From: Pseudomonas segetis
GTDB lineage: Bacteria; Pseudomonadota; Gammaproteobacteria; Pseudomonadales; Pseudomonadaceae
Length of the DNA: 64,000 nucleotides
Direction of reading: 5' to 3'
Assembly: GCF_900188155.1 (NCBI RefSeq)
Contig: NZ_FZOG01000001.1
Span: forward strand, 953,104-1,017,103
The notes under the pieces are model-generated. The model was given only the letters and a program-made list of their open reading frames with translations, was not told where the DNA came from and made no database searches. The position numbers and the translations under genes were made by a program. Of this stretch, positions 52,140 to 61,203 are shown in pieces (position 1 is the first letter of the stretch; each line of letters starts with the position of its first letter).

Positions 52140-54647
52140 TCAACCCTCGCGCAGCACTGTCAGTGGGCTGGCATTCAAGGCCCTGCGGGTACCGAGTATG
52201 CCTGCCGATGCAACCAGCACGGCACCGATCACGGGCAAGACCAGTAGCCAGGGGTGCGGATGCCAGGTTAGATCAAATGCATAGCGGTACAGGAGAAAAC
52301 TGATCAGTTCGCAGCCCAGCGCTGCGAGTAAGCCACTTGCGGCGCCAAGCAGGCCAAACTCAGTGCGCCGGGCCTTGACCAAGAGCTTGCGTTCAGCACC
52401 CAGTGCGCGGAGCAGCGCACCCTGACGAATTCGTTCATCAAGGGTGGCCTGTAAGCCGGCAAATAAAACCGCCAGGCCCGCAGCTAATACAAACAACAGG
52501 ACAAACTCAATCGCCACGGTGACCTGAGCAACAATGCTGCGCAGTTGAGCGAGTAGGGCATCTACCTGGAGCAAGGTGACGGCCGGAAACTGGCGAGCAA
52601 GCTCAACCAGCTGGCGATCTTGCTGGGGCGGGAGATAAAAGCTGGTCAAGTAGGTGACAGGTAGGTCCTTTAGCGTGCCGGGTTCGAAAATCATGTAGAA
52701 GTTTGGCTGGAAGCTGTTCCAGTTGACTTTACGCAGGCTGGTCACGCGCACATCGCGGCTAAGCCCGCCAACAACAAAGCTGAGTCGGTCTCCCAGCTTC
52801 AACTGCATGCTTTCAGCCAGTTCCGACTCGACTGATACGCCGGGCATGTCTTGTGGCTCGCCAGCGTGCCACCAAGTTCCTGCGACCAGCTCATTGTCAG
52901 TGGGCAAATCGGCGGCCCAGGTGAGGCTCAGGTCGCGATTAATCGCGCGGTCACCCCGGCTGTCTTTACTGACGATTTGTTGTACCGGCTGATCATTGAT
53001 TTTGATTAGGCGACCTGGAATAACCGGATATAAATGCGCTGGTTTGGGCGACAGTTCGGCAAGTCGAGCCTCAAAAGCAGCTTTGTGCTCGGGCAGCACG
53101 TTCAGGGCAAAGTGGTTGGGAGCATCTTCCGGCAACTGGTCTTGCCAGGTGTCGAGCAGCTCACCGCGTAGCAGTGCGATCAAGGCCATGGCCAGAATGA
53201 TAAGGCCGAATGCCAGCGATTGCCCCGCCGCTGCAAGTGGGTAGCGCAGCAGTTGCCCCAAGCCAAGCCGCCAAGGCAATGAGGCCCTGGCCAGCACTCT
53301 GCGCAGGCTTTTCAAGCCCAGCAGCAACAGGCCACCGAGCAACAATGCGGCAACCAGGCCACCGCCCAACAAGGCGAAGGTCAATTGCAAGTCGAGGCTC
53401 AGGCGCCACATGATCAAGCCCAGGGCAAACAGCGCCGCGCCGTAGACCAGCCATGAACTGGCCGGCACTGGCAGCAAGTCGCGGCGCAGTACCCGCAGCG
53501 GTGGAACACGCCCCAGGGCGGCCAGCGGCGGCAGGGCAAAACCTGCAAGTGCAACTAAACCGGTTGCCATGCCTGCCAGTGCGGGACCGAAGCTGGCAGA
53601 TGGAAGGTCGGGCGGAAGCAGCTCTTTGAGTAAATAGAACAGCCCAAACTGGCTTAACCAGCCGAGCAAGGCGCCAATGAGGCTTGCGCTAAGACCGAGT
53701 ATGGCCAATTGCAGGCCGAACAGGCTCAGCGCTTGACCGCGAGATAGACCAAGGCAGCGCATCAGTGCGCTGGCATCGAAACGTCGAGCAGCAAAGCGAG
53801 TCGCGGAAAGCGCCACGGCAACGCCCGCAAGCAGCACGGCGGCCAGGCTTGCAAGGTTGAGGTAGCGTTCGGCCCGGCCCAGAGCACCGCCAATCTGTCG
53901 ATTGCTGTCGCGGCTGCCTTCGATTTTCTGGTTGGCTTCGAGCTGCGGTTCGATAAGGTTCTTGTAGGCCGCCAGTTGATCCGGGGTACCGCGCCATAGC
54001 TCGCGGTATTTGACCCGGCTGCCTGGCTGCACAATGCCCGTTGCGGCCAAGTCGTCAAGATTCATCAAGACCCGTGGCGTCAGGCTGTAGAAATTACCCG
54101 CGCGATCAGGCTCATAAGTCAGTACGTGACTTAGCTTCAAGCTTTTGTTGCCGACATCAATACTGTCGCCAATCTTTAGATTTAACGCTGCAAACAAACG
54201 CGCCTCGGCCCAGGCATTGCCGGGTGCTGGGCCGCTGCTCGGTTGCTCGGGGCCGTAGAGCTTGTCCGCGCGCTTGAGTTGGCCACGCAAAGGGTAGGCC
54301 TTGTCGACCGCCTTGACACTGGCCAGCTGAATGCCAGCGTCGGTGGCAATCACACTTGAGAACTCCACCGTCTGCGCATGATCTAGCCCCTGCGCCTGAC
54401 CTTGGCTGATTTGTTCATCTGCTGCCGGTGAACTGCCGGAAAGAACCATGTCGGCGGCGAGGAATTCGCTGGCGCGCATCAGCATTCCTTCGTTGAGTCG
54501 CGCACTGAAGTAGCCGATTGCGGTGCTGGCCGCGACAGCAATGATCAAGGCAAAGAACAGAATGCGCAGCTCACCAGAATGCGATTCGCGCAGCAGTTGG
54601 CGCCAGGCCAGGGCTACAAGGCGGGAGCGGGGAAGTTTGGTCATCAA
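52140..54647 (-). CDS. ABC transporter permease, FtsX/YbbP family
   Basis: 835 aa. An N-terminal helix (about 25-45), a large periplasmic domain, and two FtsX-type membrane modules: one around 265-470 and one at the C-terminus (730-830), in the MacB/YbbP layout. ATG overlaps the ATPase stop by 4 bp (54644-54647). Forms the YbbA-YbbP-type exporter with that ATPase; the neighbour is tesA as in E. coli. Substrate unknown, possibly lipids or peptides. Confidence 0.92.
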   Translation of the reverse strand: MMTKLPRSRLVALAWRQLLRESHSGELRILFFALIIAVAASTAIGYFSARLNEGMLMRASEFLAADMVLSGSSPAADEQISQGQAQGLDHAQTVEFSSVIATDAGIQLASVKAVDKAYPLRGQLKRADKLYGPEQPSSGPAPGNAWAEARLFAALNLKIGDSIDVGNKSLKLSHVLTYEPDRAGNFYSLTPRVLMNLDDLAATGIVQPGSRVKYRELWRGTPDQLAAYKNLIEPQLEANQKIEGSRDSNRQIGGALGRAERYLNLASLAAVLLAGVAVALSATRFAARRFDASALMRCLGLSRGQALSLFGLQLAILGLSASLIGALLGWLSQFGLFYLLKELLPPDLPSASFGPALAGMATGLVALAGFALPPLAALGRVPPLRVLRRDLLPVPASSWLVYGAALFALGLIMWRLSLDLQLTFALLGGGLVAALLLGGLLLLGLKSLRRVLARASLPWRLGLGQLLRYPLAAAGQSLAFGLIILAMALIALLRGELLDTWQDQLPEDAPNHFALNVLPEHKAAFEARLAELSPKPAHLYPVIPGRLIKINDQPVQQIVSKDSRGDRAINRDLSLTWAADLPTDNELVAGTWWHAGEPQDMPGVSVESELAESMQLKLGDRLSFVVGGLSRDVRVTSLRKVNWNSFQPNFYMIFEPGTLKDLPVTYLTSFYLPPQQDRQLVELARQFPAVTLLQVDALLAQLRSIVAQVTVAIEFVLLFVLAAGLAVLFAGLQATLDERIRQGALLRALGAERKLLVKARRTEFGLLGAASGLLAALGCELISFLLYRYAFDLTWHPHPWLLVLPVIGAVLVASAGILGTRRALNASPLTVLREG

Positions 54648-55327
54648 GGTTCTACTGCGTCGATCAAATGACCGCCTTCAAGGCGAATCAGGCGTTGGCA
54701 GCGGTGTGCCAGGCGTTCGTCGTGGGTGACCAGGACCAGGGTGGCGCCACGTTCCTGGTTCAGCTCAAACAGAAGGTCACTGATGCGTTGGCTGGTGTGG
54801 CTGTCAAGGTTGCCGGTTGGCTCGTCGGCGAACAGCACATCGGGTTCGGCGGCAAATGCACGTGCAATGGCGACCCGTTGTTGTTCTCCGCCGGACAGTT
54901 GGCGTGGGTAGTGCGTCAGGCGATGACCAAGGCCGACCCGTTCAAGCAGCCCGCGTGCACGCTCTCTGGCATCGCGATGACCTTCGAGTTCAAGCGGCAG
55001 CATGACGTTTTCCAACGCATTGAGGCTGTCGAGCAATTGGAAGGACTGGAACACGAAACCTGCATGTTCGGCGCGAACCCGGGCTCGTTGATCCTCATCC
55101 ATTTCCCTGAGATTGTTCCCGGCCAGCTCGACATTGCCGGTACTCGGCAAGTCGAGCCCGGCGAGCAAACCCAGCAGGGTCGATTTGCCCGAACCGGAGC
55201 TGCCGACAATTGCCAGGCTGTCACCTGCATTGAGGTCGAGGCTGAGGGCGTGCAATATGCTCAACTCGCCTTCCGCGCTGGGCACCACTTTGCTGAGATT
55301 TCGCGCGGTGAGAATACATGAGCTCAT
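54644..55327 (-). CDS. ABC transporter ATP-binding protein (YbbA-like)
   Basis: 227 aa from ATG 55327 (the upstream frame overlaps tesA). Walker A VGSSGSGKSTLLGLLAGLD, signature LSGGEQQRVAIARAFAA and Walker B DVLFADEPTGNLDS. LolD/MacB-type ATPase. Divergent from tesA with only 10 bp between start codons, so its promoter must lie inside tesA. Confidence 0.94.
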   Translation of the reverse strand: MSSCILTARNLSKVVPSAEGELSILHALSLDLNAGDSLAIVGSSGSGKSTLLGLLAGLDLPSTGNVELAGNNLREMDEDQRARVRAEHAGFVFQSFQLLDSLNALENVMLPLELEGHRDARERARGLLERVGLGHRLTHYPRQLSGGEQQRVAIARAFAAEPDVLFADEPTGNLDSHTSQRISDLLFELNQERGATLVLVTHDERLAHRCQRLIRLEGGHLIDAVEP

Positions 55328-55337
55328 GGAGAATCCA

Positions 55338-55955
55338 ATGCGTACAGGGTTTATCGGCGTTGTCCTGATACTGACGGTGTGGATCAGCAATGCATCTGCA
55401 GGGACGATATTGGTTGTTGGCGATAGTATCAGTGCTGCTTTTGGCCTGGATACCCGTCAGGGCTGGGTGAATTTGTTGCAAAAACGCATTACCGAGCAAG
55501 GTTATGACATAGAAGTGATCAACGCTTCCATCAGTGGTGATACCAGTGCTGGTGGCGCCGCCCGCTTGCCTGGGTTGCTCAAGGAGCATCAGCCGCAATG
55601 GGTGATTCTTGAACTGGGAGGCAATGATGGGCTGCGTGGACAGGCACCGAGCCAATTGCAACAAAATCTTGCGGGAATGATTGACCAGTCGCGCGAGCAG
55701 GGCGCCAAGGTGCTGCTCTTGGGCATGCGCCTGCCGCCTAATTATGGCCAGCGCTACACCCATGCATTTGCCCAGGTCTTTAGTGATCTTGCCGAGCAGA
55801 AATCAGTCTCCTTTGTGCCCTTTTTTCTGGAAGGGGTCGGCGGTGTGCCTGGGATGATGCAGGCCGATGGCCTGCATCCCGGGCTTACGGCCCAGCCGAT
55901 TCTGCTGGAAAACGTCTGGCCTGAGCTGCAACCACTATTAAATAAGCCTGAATGA
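55338..55955 (+). CDS. tesA: Arylesterase/acyl-CoA thioesterase I TesA
   Basis: 205 aa from ATG 55338 (GGAG 6 bp upstream; ATG 55326 would overlap the ABC ATPase start). Signal peptide about 1-22 (ISNASA). SGNH motifs: VVGDSISAAFG (Ser), ISGDTSAGG (Gly), LGGNDGLRG (Asn) and ADGLHPGLT (Asp-His). A periplasmic multifunctional lysophospholipase/thioesterase. It is divergent from the YbbA/YbbP exporter as in many gammaproteobacteria. Confidence 0.95.
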   Translation: MRTGFIGVVLILTVWISNASAGTILVVGDSISAAFGLDTRQGWVNLLQKRITEQGYDIEVINASISGDTSAGGAARLPGLLKEHQPQWVILELGGNDGLRGQAPSQLQQNLAGMIDQSREQGAKVLLLGMRLPPNYGQRYTHAFAQVFSDLAEQKSVSFVPFFLEGVGGVPGMMQADGLHPGLTAQPILLENVWPELQPLLNKPE

Positions 55956-56018
55956 GTGTTTGAGGCTTTTCTGAGTCCTGTGTTTCGGATAATGTGGCGC
56001 CCCCTTCTGGAGCCCTAA

Positions 56019-56300
56019 ATGCCGCGTATTGCCTGGTCTTTGCATGCCTATAAACTGATCGAACCTGATGAGCAGCTGGACTTGTTCGCCTGTCGGGAGG
56101 TGCGTGTGCATTTGGTCGAGCGTCAACTTGAGCTGGGCAATTCGGGTGATCGAACCCTATGTGGCGGCTTCCTGCCTTCGCAGCCACGCTGGCAGCCGCT
56201 TGAAAAGGACATGTTGCGTGATAAGCGCCTGTGTCCCTTGTGCAGGCAGATACTTGAGGCCCAGCGCCGTGGCGAGCGCTCCATGCTGCTGCTTGACTGA
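56019..56300 (+). CDS. Small Cys-containing conserved hypothetical protein
   Basis: 93 aa with a possible zinc site: Cys in DRTLCGGFL and a CPLC pair in KRLCPLCRQILEAQ. Similar short proteins accompany tesA/L,D-transpeptidase in Pseudomonas. No enzymatic motif. The Shine-Dalgarno (TGGAG) lies 7 bp before the ATG. Function unknown; a small zinc-ribbon-like adaptor is a guess. Confidence 0.7.
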   Translation: MPRIAWSLHAYKLIEPDEQLDLFACREVRVHLVERQLELGNSGDRTLCGGFLPSQPRWQPLEKDMLRDKRLCPLCRQILEAQRRGERSMLLLD

Positions 56301-56458
56301 GCGTCGCCAAGCCATGTGCAAAGGCAACCACTGGCCATTCTGGTTGTCACATCCAGTTAGCTGTTGTCGCTGTACGGGGCTCCCTGTGCTCAATGCCGCG
56401 GTGTACAATCGAAATCAGTAACGCACGTTTATCAGTCACCTTCTCCAAGGATTTCCGG

Positions 56459-57421
56459 ATGTTGTCGCACGTATCTGCGGTTTCCCGCTGCCTTTCTGTT
56501 GCCGCATTGTTGGTCGCAGGATCTGCAAGTGCTCTTGAGTTTCCATTGCCGCCACCAGGCGATGACATTGTTGGCCAGGTTCAGGTGGTCAAGGCCAAGT
56601 ACGAAGATACCTTTGCTGATCTTGCGACAGCCAACGACCTCGGTTACTCGGAAATGGTCGCGGCCAACCCGGGTATTGACGCCTGGTTGCCAGGCGAGGG
56701 CGCTGAGATCATTCTGCCGACTCGCTTTATCCTGCCGCCAGGTCCGCGCGAAGGCATCGTAATCAACCTTGCCGAATACCGTCTCTATTATTTCCCCAAG
56801 GGCAAGGATGTGGTCTACACCTATCCGCTGGGGATCGGTCGTGAAGGCTGGGGTTCGCCAGTTGCCAATGCGCGCATTACTGCCAAGACGCCCAACCCCG
56901 CCTGGTACCCACCAAAATCAATACGCGCAGAACATGCCGCGGATGGCGATCCTTTGCCATCGGTGGTACCGCCAGGTCCTGATAATCCGCTGGGCCCGTA
57001 TAAAATGGCGCTCTCGGTTCCGGGTTACCTGATTCATGGCTCCAACAAGAAATTCGGCATTGGCATGCGTGTCAGCCATGGTTGCTTCCGCATGTTCAAT
57101 CAGAATGTGTTGGAACTGGCGGCCATGACTTCGGTAGGCACCTCGGTACGTATTATCAACCAGCCCTACAAGTTCGGTCGCAGTAATGGCCGGGTGTACC
57201 TGGAGGCGCATGAGCCCCTGGACGATGAGGGCAAGGTATCGGTTATCGACAAGCACACCGCAGTGATCAATACATTGCTCAAGCAGGATGAGTTTGCCAA
57301 CTTCCGTTTGGACTGGGAGGTGGTGCGTGAAGTTGTGGCGGCGCAAGATGGCTTGCCCGTCGAGATTGCCACCGAGCAGAGTGCACCAATCAATAATGAA
57401 CAGATCAGTAATCCGTTCTGA
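56459..57421 (+). CDS. L,D-transpeptidase (YkuD/ErfK family)
   Basis: 320 aa from ATG 56459 (AAGGA upstream). Signal peptide about 1-30 (AGSASA), a LysM-like segment (VVKAKYEDTFADLATANDLG), then the YkuD domain with PGYLIHGSNKKFGIGMRVSH and the catalytic Cys directly after (SHGCFRM). Family members cross-link or attach lipoprotein to peptidoglycan. The next gene downstream, converging, is oprI, whose product ends in Lys-like residues as Braun lipoprotein does; so this may be the OprI-anchoring enzyme. Confidence 0.92.
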   Translation: MLSHVSAVSRCLSVAALLVAGSASALEFPLPPPGDDIVGQVQVVKAKYEDTFADLATANDLGYSEMVAANPGIDAWLPGEGAEIILPTRFILPPGPREGIVINLAEYRLYYFPKGKDVVYTYPLGIGREGWGSPVANARITAKTPNPAWYPPKSIRAEHAADGDPLPSVVPPGPDNPLGPYKMALSVPGYLIHGSNKKFGIGMRVSHGCFRMFNQNVLELAAMTSVGTSVRIINQPYKFGRSNGRVYLEAHEPLDDEGKVSVIDKHTAVINTLLKQDEFANFRLDWEVVREVVAAQDGLPVEIATEQSAPINNEQISNPF

Positions 57422-57441
57422 TTAGGTGCCTGTGTTGAAGC

Positions 57442-57472
57442 AACCCGTCGCGTGAAACCGGCGGGTTTTTAT
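57442..57472 (+). terminator. Terminator of the L,D-transpeptidase gene
   Basis: AACCCGTCG and CGGCGGGTT pair (one G-T wobble) with a T-run after. Confidence 0.8.
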
Positions 57473-57493
57473 TTGCACTTGCAAAACCATCGA

Positions 57494-57526
57494 CAAAAAA
57501 AGCCGGCCCATAATGGGCCGGCTTTC
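57494..57526 (-). terminator. Terminator of oprI
   Basis: GCCGGCCCA-TAA-TGGGCCGGC, a 9-bp perfect stem, with an A-run on the plus strand that gives the U-tract on the minus strand. Confidence 0.92.
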
Positions 57527-57542
57527 TTTAGCCTGAAGGCTA

Positions 57543-57794
57543 TTACTTGCGGCTGGCTTTATCCAGCATACGCAGAGCACGCTCATTAGCTTCGTCAGCA
57601 GTTTGCTGAGCTTTCTGAGCAGCAGCCATAGCTTCGTCAGCCTTGCGGTAGGCTTCATCAGCACGGGCTTGCGAACGTGCAGCAGCGTCTTCAGTAGCAG
57701 TCAGACGAGCTTCAGTTTCTTTAGACATGCTGCTGCAACCAGTAGCCAATACTGCGGCCAAAGCCAGAGCAGACAATTTCAGGACGTTGTTCAT
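57543..57794 (-). CDS. oprI: Major outer membrane lipoprotein OprI
   Basis: 83 aa, almost identical to P. aeruginosa OprI (lipobox VLATGCSS, then the heptad-repeat coiled coil [20 protein letters not shown] and [15 protein letters not shown]). Abundant trimeric lipoprotein that links outer membrane and peptidoglycan. The C-terminal Arg-Lys resembles the Lpp linkage end. Expression is expected to be very high; a stem-loop lies in its 5' UTR (57831-57852). Confidence 0.97.
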   Translation of the reverse strand: MNNVLKLSALALAAVLATGCSSMSKETEARLTATEDAAARSQARADEAYRKADEAMAAAQKAQQTADEANERALRMLDKASRK

Positions 57795-57830
57795 TGTGTT
57801 CCCCTAAATGTGGAGTTTTTCCATAAAAGC

Positions 57831-57852
57831 AATTCCCCAGTTATGGGGGATT
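57831..57852 (-). promoter_or_regulatory. 5' UTR stem-loop of oprI
   Basis: AATTCCCC and GGGGGATT form a hairpin on the transcript about 40 nt before the start codon; such structures stabilise abundant lipoprotein mRNAs. Confidence 0.5.
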
Positions 57853-57959
57853 AGCCGGCGTACATACTACTCATAACCTGTAGTAAGTAAACTGACAAAG
57901 TGCAAGTCTAGCCTGTTTTTTTGCGTTTACTCCAGCAATGTGTTTGACGCTTACATCCG

Positions 57960-57978
57960 TTGTATAAAAAACATACAA
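57960..57978. promoter_or_regulatory. Inverted repeat upstream of gntP-like gene
   Basis: TTGTAT-AAAAAAC-ATACAA, a perfect 6-bp inverted repeat with an A-rich 7-nt spacer, 135 bp before the permease ATG. TTGTAT/ATACAA arms are common in GntR-type operators. The rest of 57853-58112 shows no gene. Confidence 0.4.
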
Positions 57979-58112
57979 TCCGCTTGTGGCAAGGCTTCGA
58001 CAGTGCCCGGCGGTATAAGCTCATTGGCACTCGACGGGCACTCTAAACCGACCACGCTAGGGCTACATTAGTTCACTGAACTGTCATCTAAAAAACAAAA
58101 AAGGCAGGGGCT

Positions 58113-59489
58113 ATGCTGGGTAATTTAGGCTTGTTGGTTGCATTGGGGTTACTAATATTCATGGCCTTGCGCGGCGTGAATATATTTATCGCTACGTTAT
58201 GCAGTTCGATAATAGTTGCGCTCACAAACGACTTGTTAGTGCCCCAGGCGCTGCTCGAGTACTTTCCGTTCGGGCCCCTGGGTGCATTCACCTTTGCCGG
58301 TAAATTCTTTGTGCTGTTTCTGTGCGGAGCCATCTTTGGCAAGGCAATGGCTGCCAGCCAGGCGGCCAGCAGCATCGCACAAGCGATCACCCGCTGGCTG
58401 GGCGTCAAGCGCACATTATGGGTAACCATGCTGGTATGCGCACTTTTGACCTACGGCGGTGTTGTGGTGTTCGTCGTGATTTTTACCATGTACCCGCTGG
58501 GCATAGGTTTGATGCGTGAAGCCAATCTGCCCAAGCGTCTGTTTTGCGCGGCTACTGCCCTGGGAGCCGGTACTTTCACCATGACCGCTTTGCCGGGCAC
58601 CCCCTCGATTCACAACGTTATCGCCGCCAATGCCTTGGGAACGGATCTGTTTGCAGGGGCCTGGATTGGAGTTGTCGCCTCGGTGATCATGATTGCGCTG
58701 GGCATGCTTTATGTGCAGCGTGAGTGGCGGCTGGCTATTGCCAGGGGCGAGGGGTTCGAGTCCAACGCCCAGGATGAACGCATGCAGCAAATCGCAGGAA
58801 CACCAGGAGCAGGACCTCACTGGGCCTTGGCACTGGTGCCTATCGCCGTGGTGCTCGGGGTGATTTTGTTGCCACGCCTGTTGATGGCTGCCGGAGTCGA
58901 TGCAGGGGCGGGCGGAGCGCTTGCCGGCTTGCTGCAGTTTAGCCTGCAGCAGCCGATTCTCTGGCCGAGCCTGGCACTGGTAATTGCTACTGCAACTGCC
59001 ATCATCTTGTTTGCCGGGTTGCGCCGTAACACGCTCGGGATATTGGGGCAGGGGGCAGATGATTCGATCATGCCGCTACTTAATACGGCCGCAGTGATTG
59101 GCTTCGGTGGCGTGGTGACTCACACCGCAGGTTTCATGCAGTTTTCGCAGTGGGTGTTATCCCTTGACTTGCCGCCGTTGTTGTCGGTTTTTGCCTCGGT
59201 CAGCGTGGTCTCGGCAATTGTGGGGTCGTCTTCTGGCGGCTTGCAGATTTTCATGCAAAGCCTGGCGCCCAGGTATCTGGACATGGGCGTCGAGCCGGAG
59301 GTCTTGCACCGTATCGCCAATATATCTGCGGGTGGGCTGGACTCGTTGCCGCATTGCGGTGCGGTGATTGCCATGTTGATGATCATGGGCCTGACCCACA
59401 AAAACGCCTACAAAGACATTTTTGTCGTCACCGTGGTGGTCCCCGTCATTGCGGTATTGATCTGCATCGGCATCATAAGTGTGCTGTAA
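58113..59489 (+). CDS. GntP family permease
   Basis: 458 aa with about 12-14 transmembrane helices. Family pattern: TALPGTPSIHNVIAANALG, LNTAAVIGFGGVVTHTAGF and SSSGGLQIFMQSLAPRYL, then ISAGGLDSLPHCGAVIAML. GntP proteins take up gluconate, glycerate or hydroxy acids; substrate not evident. Shine-Dalgarno AGGGG. Standing alone without a kinase or dehydrogenase gene. Confidence 0.88.
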   Translation: MLGNLGLLVALGLLIFMALRGVNIFIATLCSSIIVALTNDLLVPQALLEYFPFGPLGAFTFAGKFFVLFLCGAIFGKAMAASQAASSIAQAITRWLGVKRTLWVTMLVCALLTYGGVVVFVVIFTMYPLGIGLMREANLPKRLFCAATALGAGTFTMTALPGTPSIHNVIAANALGTDLFAGAWIGVVASVIMIALGMLYVQREWRLAIARGEGFESNAQDERMQQIAGTPGAGPHWALALVPIAVVLGVILLPRLLMAAGVDAGAGGALAGLLQFSLQQPILWPSLALVIATATAIILFAGLRRNTLGILGQGADDSIMPLLNTAAVIGFGGVVTHTAGFMQFSQWVLSLDLPPLLSVFASVSVVSAIVGSSSGGLQIFMQSLAPRYLDMGVEPEVLHRIANISAGGLDSLPHCGAVIAMLMIMGLTHKNAYKDIFVVTVVVPVIAVLICIGIISVL

Positions 59490-59553
59490 GTCCCTGATTT
59501 AAACCATTTGCTTGCTAATATGCGGTGATATTGGATTGATGGCCAGGGGCGGG

Positions 59554-60825
59554 ATGGTTATGGGAAAGCTGATCAAGTGGGGCGTGCTGTCTATTTTGCT
59601 GGTGGCGATAATTATCAAGTTATCGCTGTACCTCTCCGTTCGCTCGATCATGAACGATGCCAGGGATCGTTTGGCACCGATTGTTGATATCAGCTATGGC
59701 GGTATCACGTCTTCATTCGATGGCCGTGTCGGGCTTGAGGATGTATCCATCCGCATACCCGCTGCTGGCGATAAGTTGCAAATTGCCCACGCAGAGCTGA
59801 AGTTCAATGGTCTATCTGAGTTGTTGCGTTTCAAGGAACGCCTGGCAGAGCGCAAGGTTCCCGAGCAACTGGCGGTCAGCATCAAGGGCCTGTCGGTCGA
59901 TGTGTTTGGCCCGCTTGCTCAGGCGTTTTACCAGCCACCGGCGCAAACCGATATCTACAGTGCCTTGAGTGATGTGGCCTGTGGTGATGTAAAGCATATT
60001 GGTGCCAATGAGTTGCTTGATATGGGGTATCGCACCCTTGAAACCGATGGGGAGTTTTCCTATCTGTTCGAGCCATCCGCGCAGAAACTGACTTTCCACC
60101 TGGATTCAGATACGCGCGAGATGGGGGCAATGCAGGTCAGCCTGTCGTTGGCGAATATGTCTGATAACCCGGCGGATATTCGCAATAACCCCCCGCGGAT
60201 CAAACGCCTGAGTGTCGAGTTGAGTGACAACGAGTACCAGCGCAAAGTGCAGACCTACTGTGCCGCCAAGATGGGCTTGACGCCTGAGGCCTATCGAAAG
60301 GTTGCCATTGCCAAGGTCGATCAGTCCTTGCGCCATCAACGTGTTGCGCTCAACCAGTCGCTGCTCGATGCATACGCCCGCTACCTGGCCGACCCGCAAT
60401 CACTGCGAGTCGAGCTGGAGCCAACGGAGGGTATGGTCTGGGACGGCCTGCAGTTCTTTGAGGCCAAGGATGCATTAAGCATGATGCGGCCAACGGTTAT
60501 TGTTAACCAATCGCTGGTCAAGGATGTTGGCTTTGAATGGGTTGACCCCGTTGCGCTGAAGGTCGCTGCTGCAGACAAGGCCGCGCTGGCCAATGTAGTA
60601 TCGACAGAGCCTGTTCTGGTTTCGTCAGGTTTCGTGCATGTTGATGCCTTGCCTGATTATATTGGTAGGCGTATGCGTTTTATCACTTATGATGGGATGT
60701 ATTATCAAGGTGTCTTGACCCGGGTCGCGAACCAAAAGGCCTACCTGACCGTCCAAGGTGGCAACGGCACAGCACAAATGTCGCTGCGCCTGAGAAAGAT
60801 TGATAAGGTTCGGGTTGAGCAGTAA
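59554..60825 (+). CDS. Membrane-anchored protein with C-terminal beta-rich module
   Basis: 423 aa from ATG 59554 (ATG 59560 and 59539 also possible). One N-terminal helix (about 8-28), then a long periplasmic-type region (YGGITSSFDGRVGLEDVSIR onward) that faintly recalls DUF945/YdgA- or AsmA-like envelope proteins. The last ~55 residues (YIGRRMRFITYDGMYYQG onward) match the end of the protein at 13889 (Y-G-M-T-G-G-V-Q spacing). Function unknown. Confidence 0.75.
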   Translation: MVMGKLIKWGVLSILLVAIIIKLSLYLSVRSIMNDARDRLAPIVDISYGGITSSFDGRVGLEDVSIRIPAAGDKLQIAHAELKFNGLSELLRFKERLAERKVPEQLAVSIKGLSVDVFGPLAQAFYQPPAQTDIYSALSDVACGDVKHIGANELLDMGYRTLETDGEFSYLFEPSAQKLTFHLDSDTREMGAMQVSLSLANMSDNPADIRNNPPRIKRLSVELSDNEYQRKVQTYCAAKMGLTPEAYRKVAIAKVDQSLRHQRVALNQSLLDAYARYLADPQSLRVELEPTEGMVWDGLQFFEAKDALSMMRPTVIVNQSLVKDVGFEWVDPVALKVAAADKAALANVVSTEPVLVSSGFVHVDALPDYIGRRMRFITYDGMYYQGVLTRVANQKAYLTVQGGNGTAQMSLRLRKIDKVRVEQ

Positions 60826-60843
60826 TCCTATTGAGGAGTAGTA

Positions 60844-61122
60844 ATGAGCGAGGCGTTGTCCATTCATCATGACCAGGCTGGTCACCAATTCGAAATCACA
60901 GTGGATGGTGATCGTGCCTACTTGGCCTATATGGACCTGGGCAAGCAAACCTTGGACATCTATCGTACCTTTGTGCCCAACAGCTTGCGCGGGCGCGGCA
61001 TTGCGGCGCAACTAACCGAGCATGCGCTGCAATATGCCGAGCGCATGGGGTACACGGTGATTCCGTCATGCTCCTATGTCGAGCGCTACATGGAGCGTCA
61101 ACAGCGCTTGAGCAACAACTGA
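60844..61122 (+). CDS. GNAT family N-acetyltransferase (YjdJ-like)
   Basis: 92 aa, the short single-domain GNAT form. The acetyl-CoA-binding loop is VPNSLRGRGIAAQLTEHAL, followed by AERMGYTVIPSCSYVERYM, the pattern of YjdJ/GNAT-like proteins. Shine-Dalgarno GAGGAGT 8 bp before the ATG. Substrate unknown. 18 bp after the preceding gene, likely same transcript. Confidence 0.9.
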   Translation: MSEALSIHHDQAGHQFEITVDGDRAYLAYMDLGKQTLDIYRTFVPNSLRGRGIAAQLTEHALQYAERMGYTVIPSCSYVERYMERQQRLSNN

Positions 61123-61146
61123 TTTTCGATCCAGGTCAGCACTCAC

Positions 61147-61173
61147 AAAAAAGCCGGGATTTCCCGGCTTTTT
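61147..61173. terminator. Terminator between GNAT and DAHP synthase genes
   Basis: AAAAAAGCCGGGA-TT-TCCCGGCTTTTT, usable in both directions. Confidence 0.92.
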
Positions 61174-61203
61174 GCATTGCATCCAGACATGGCGCAGCAA
61201 CTG

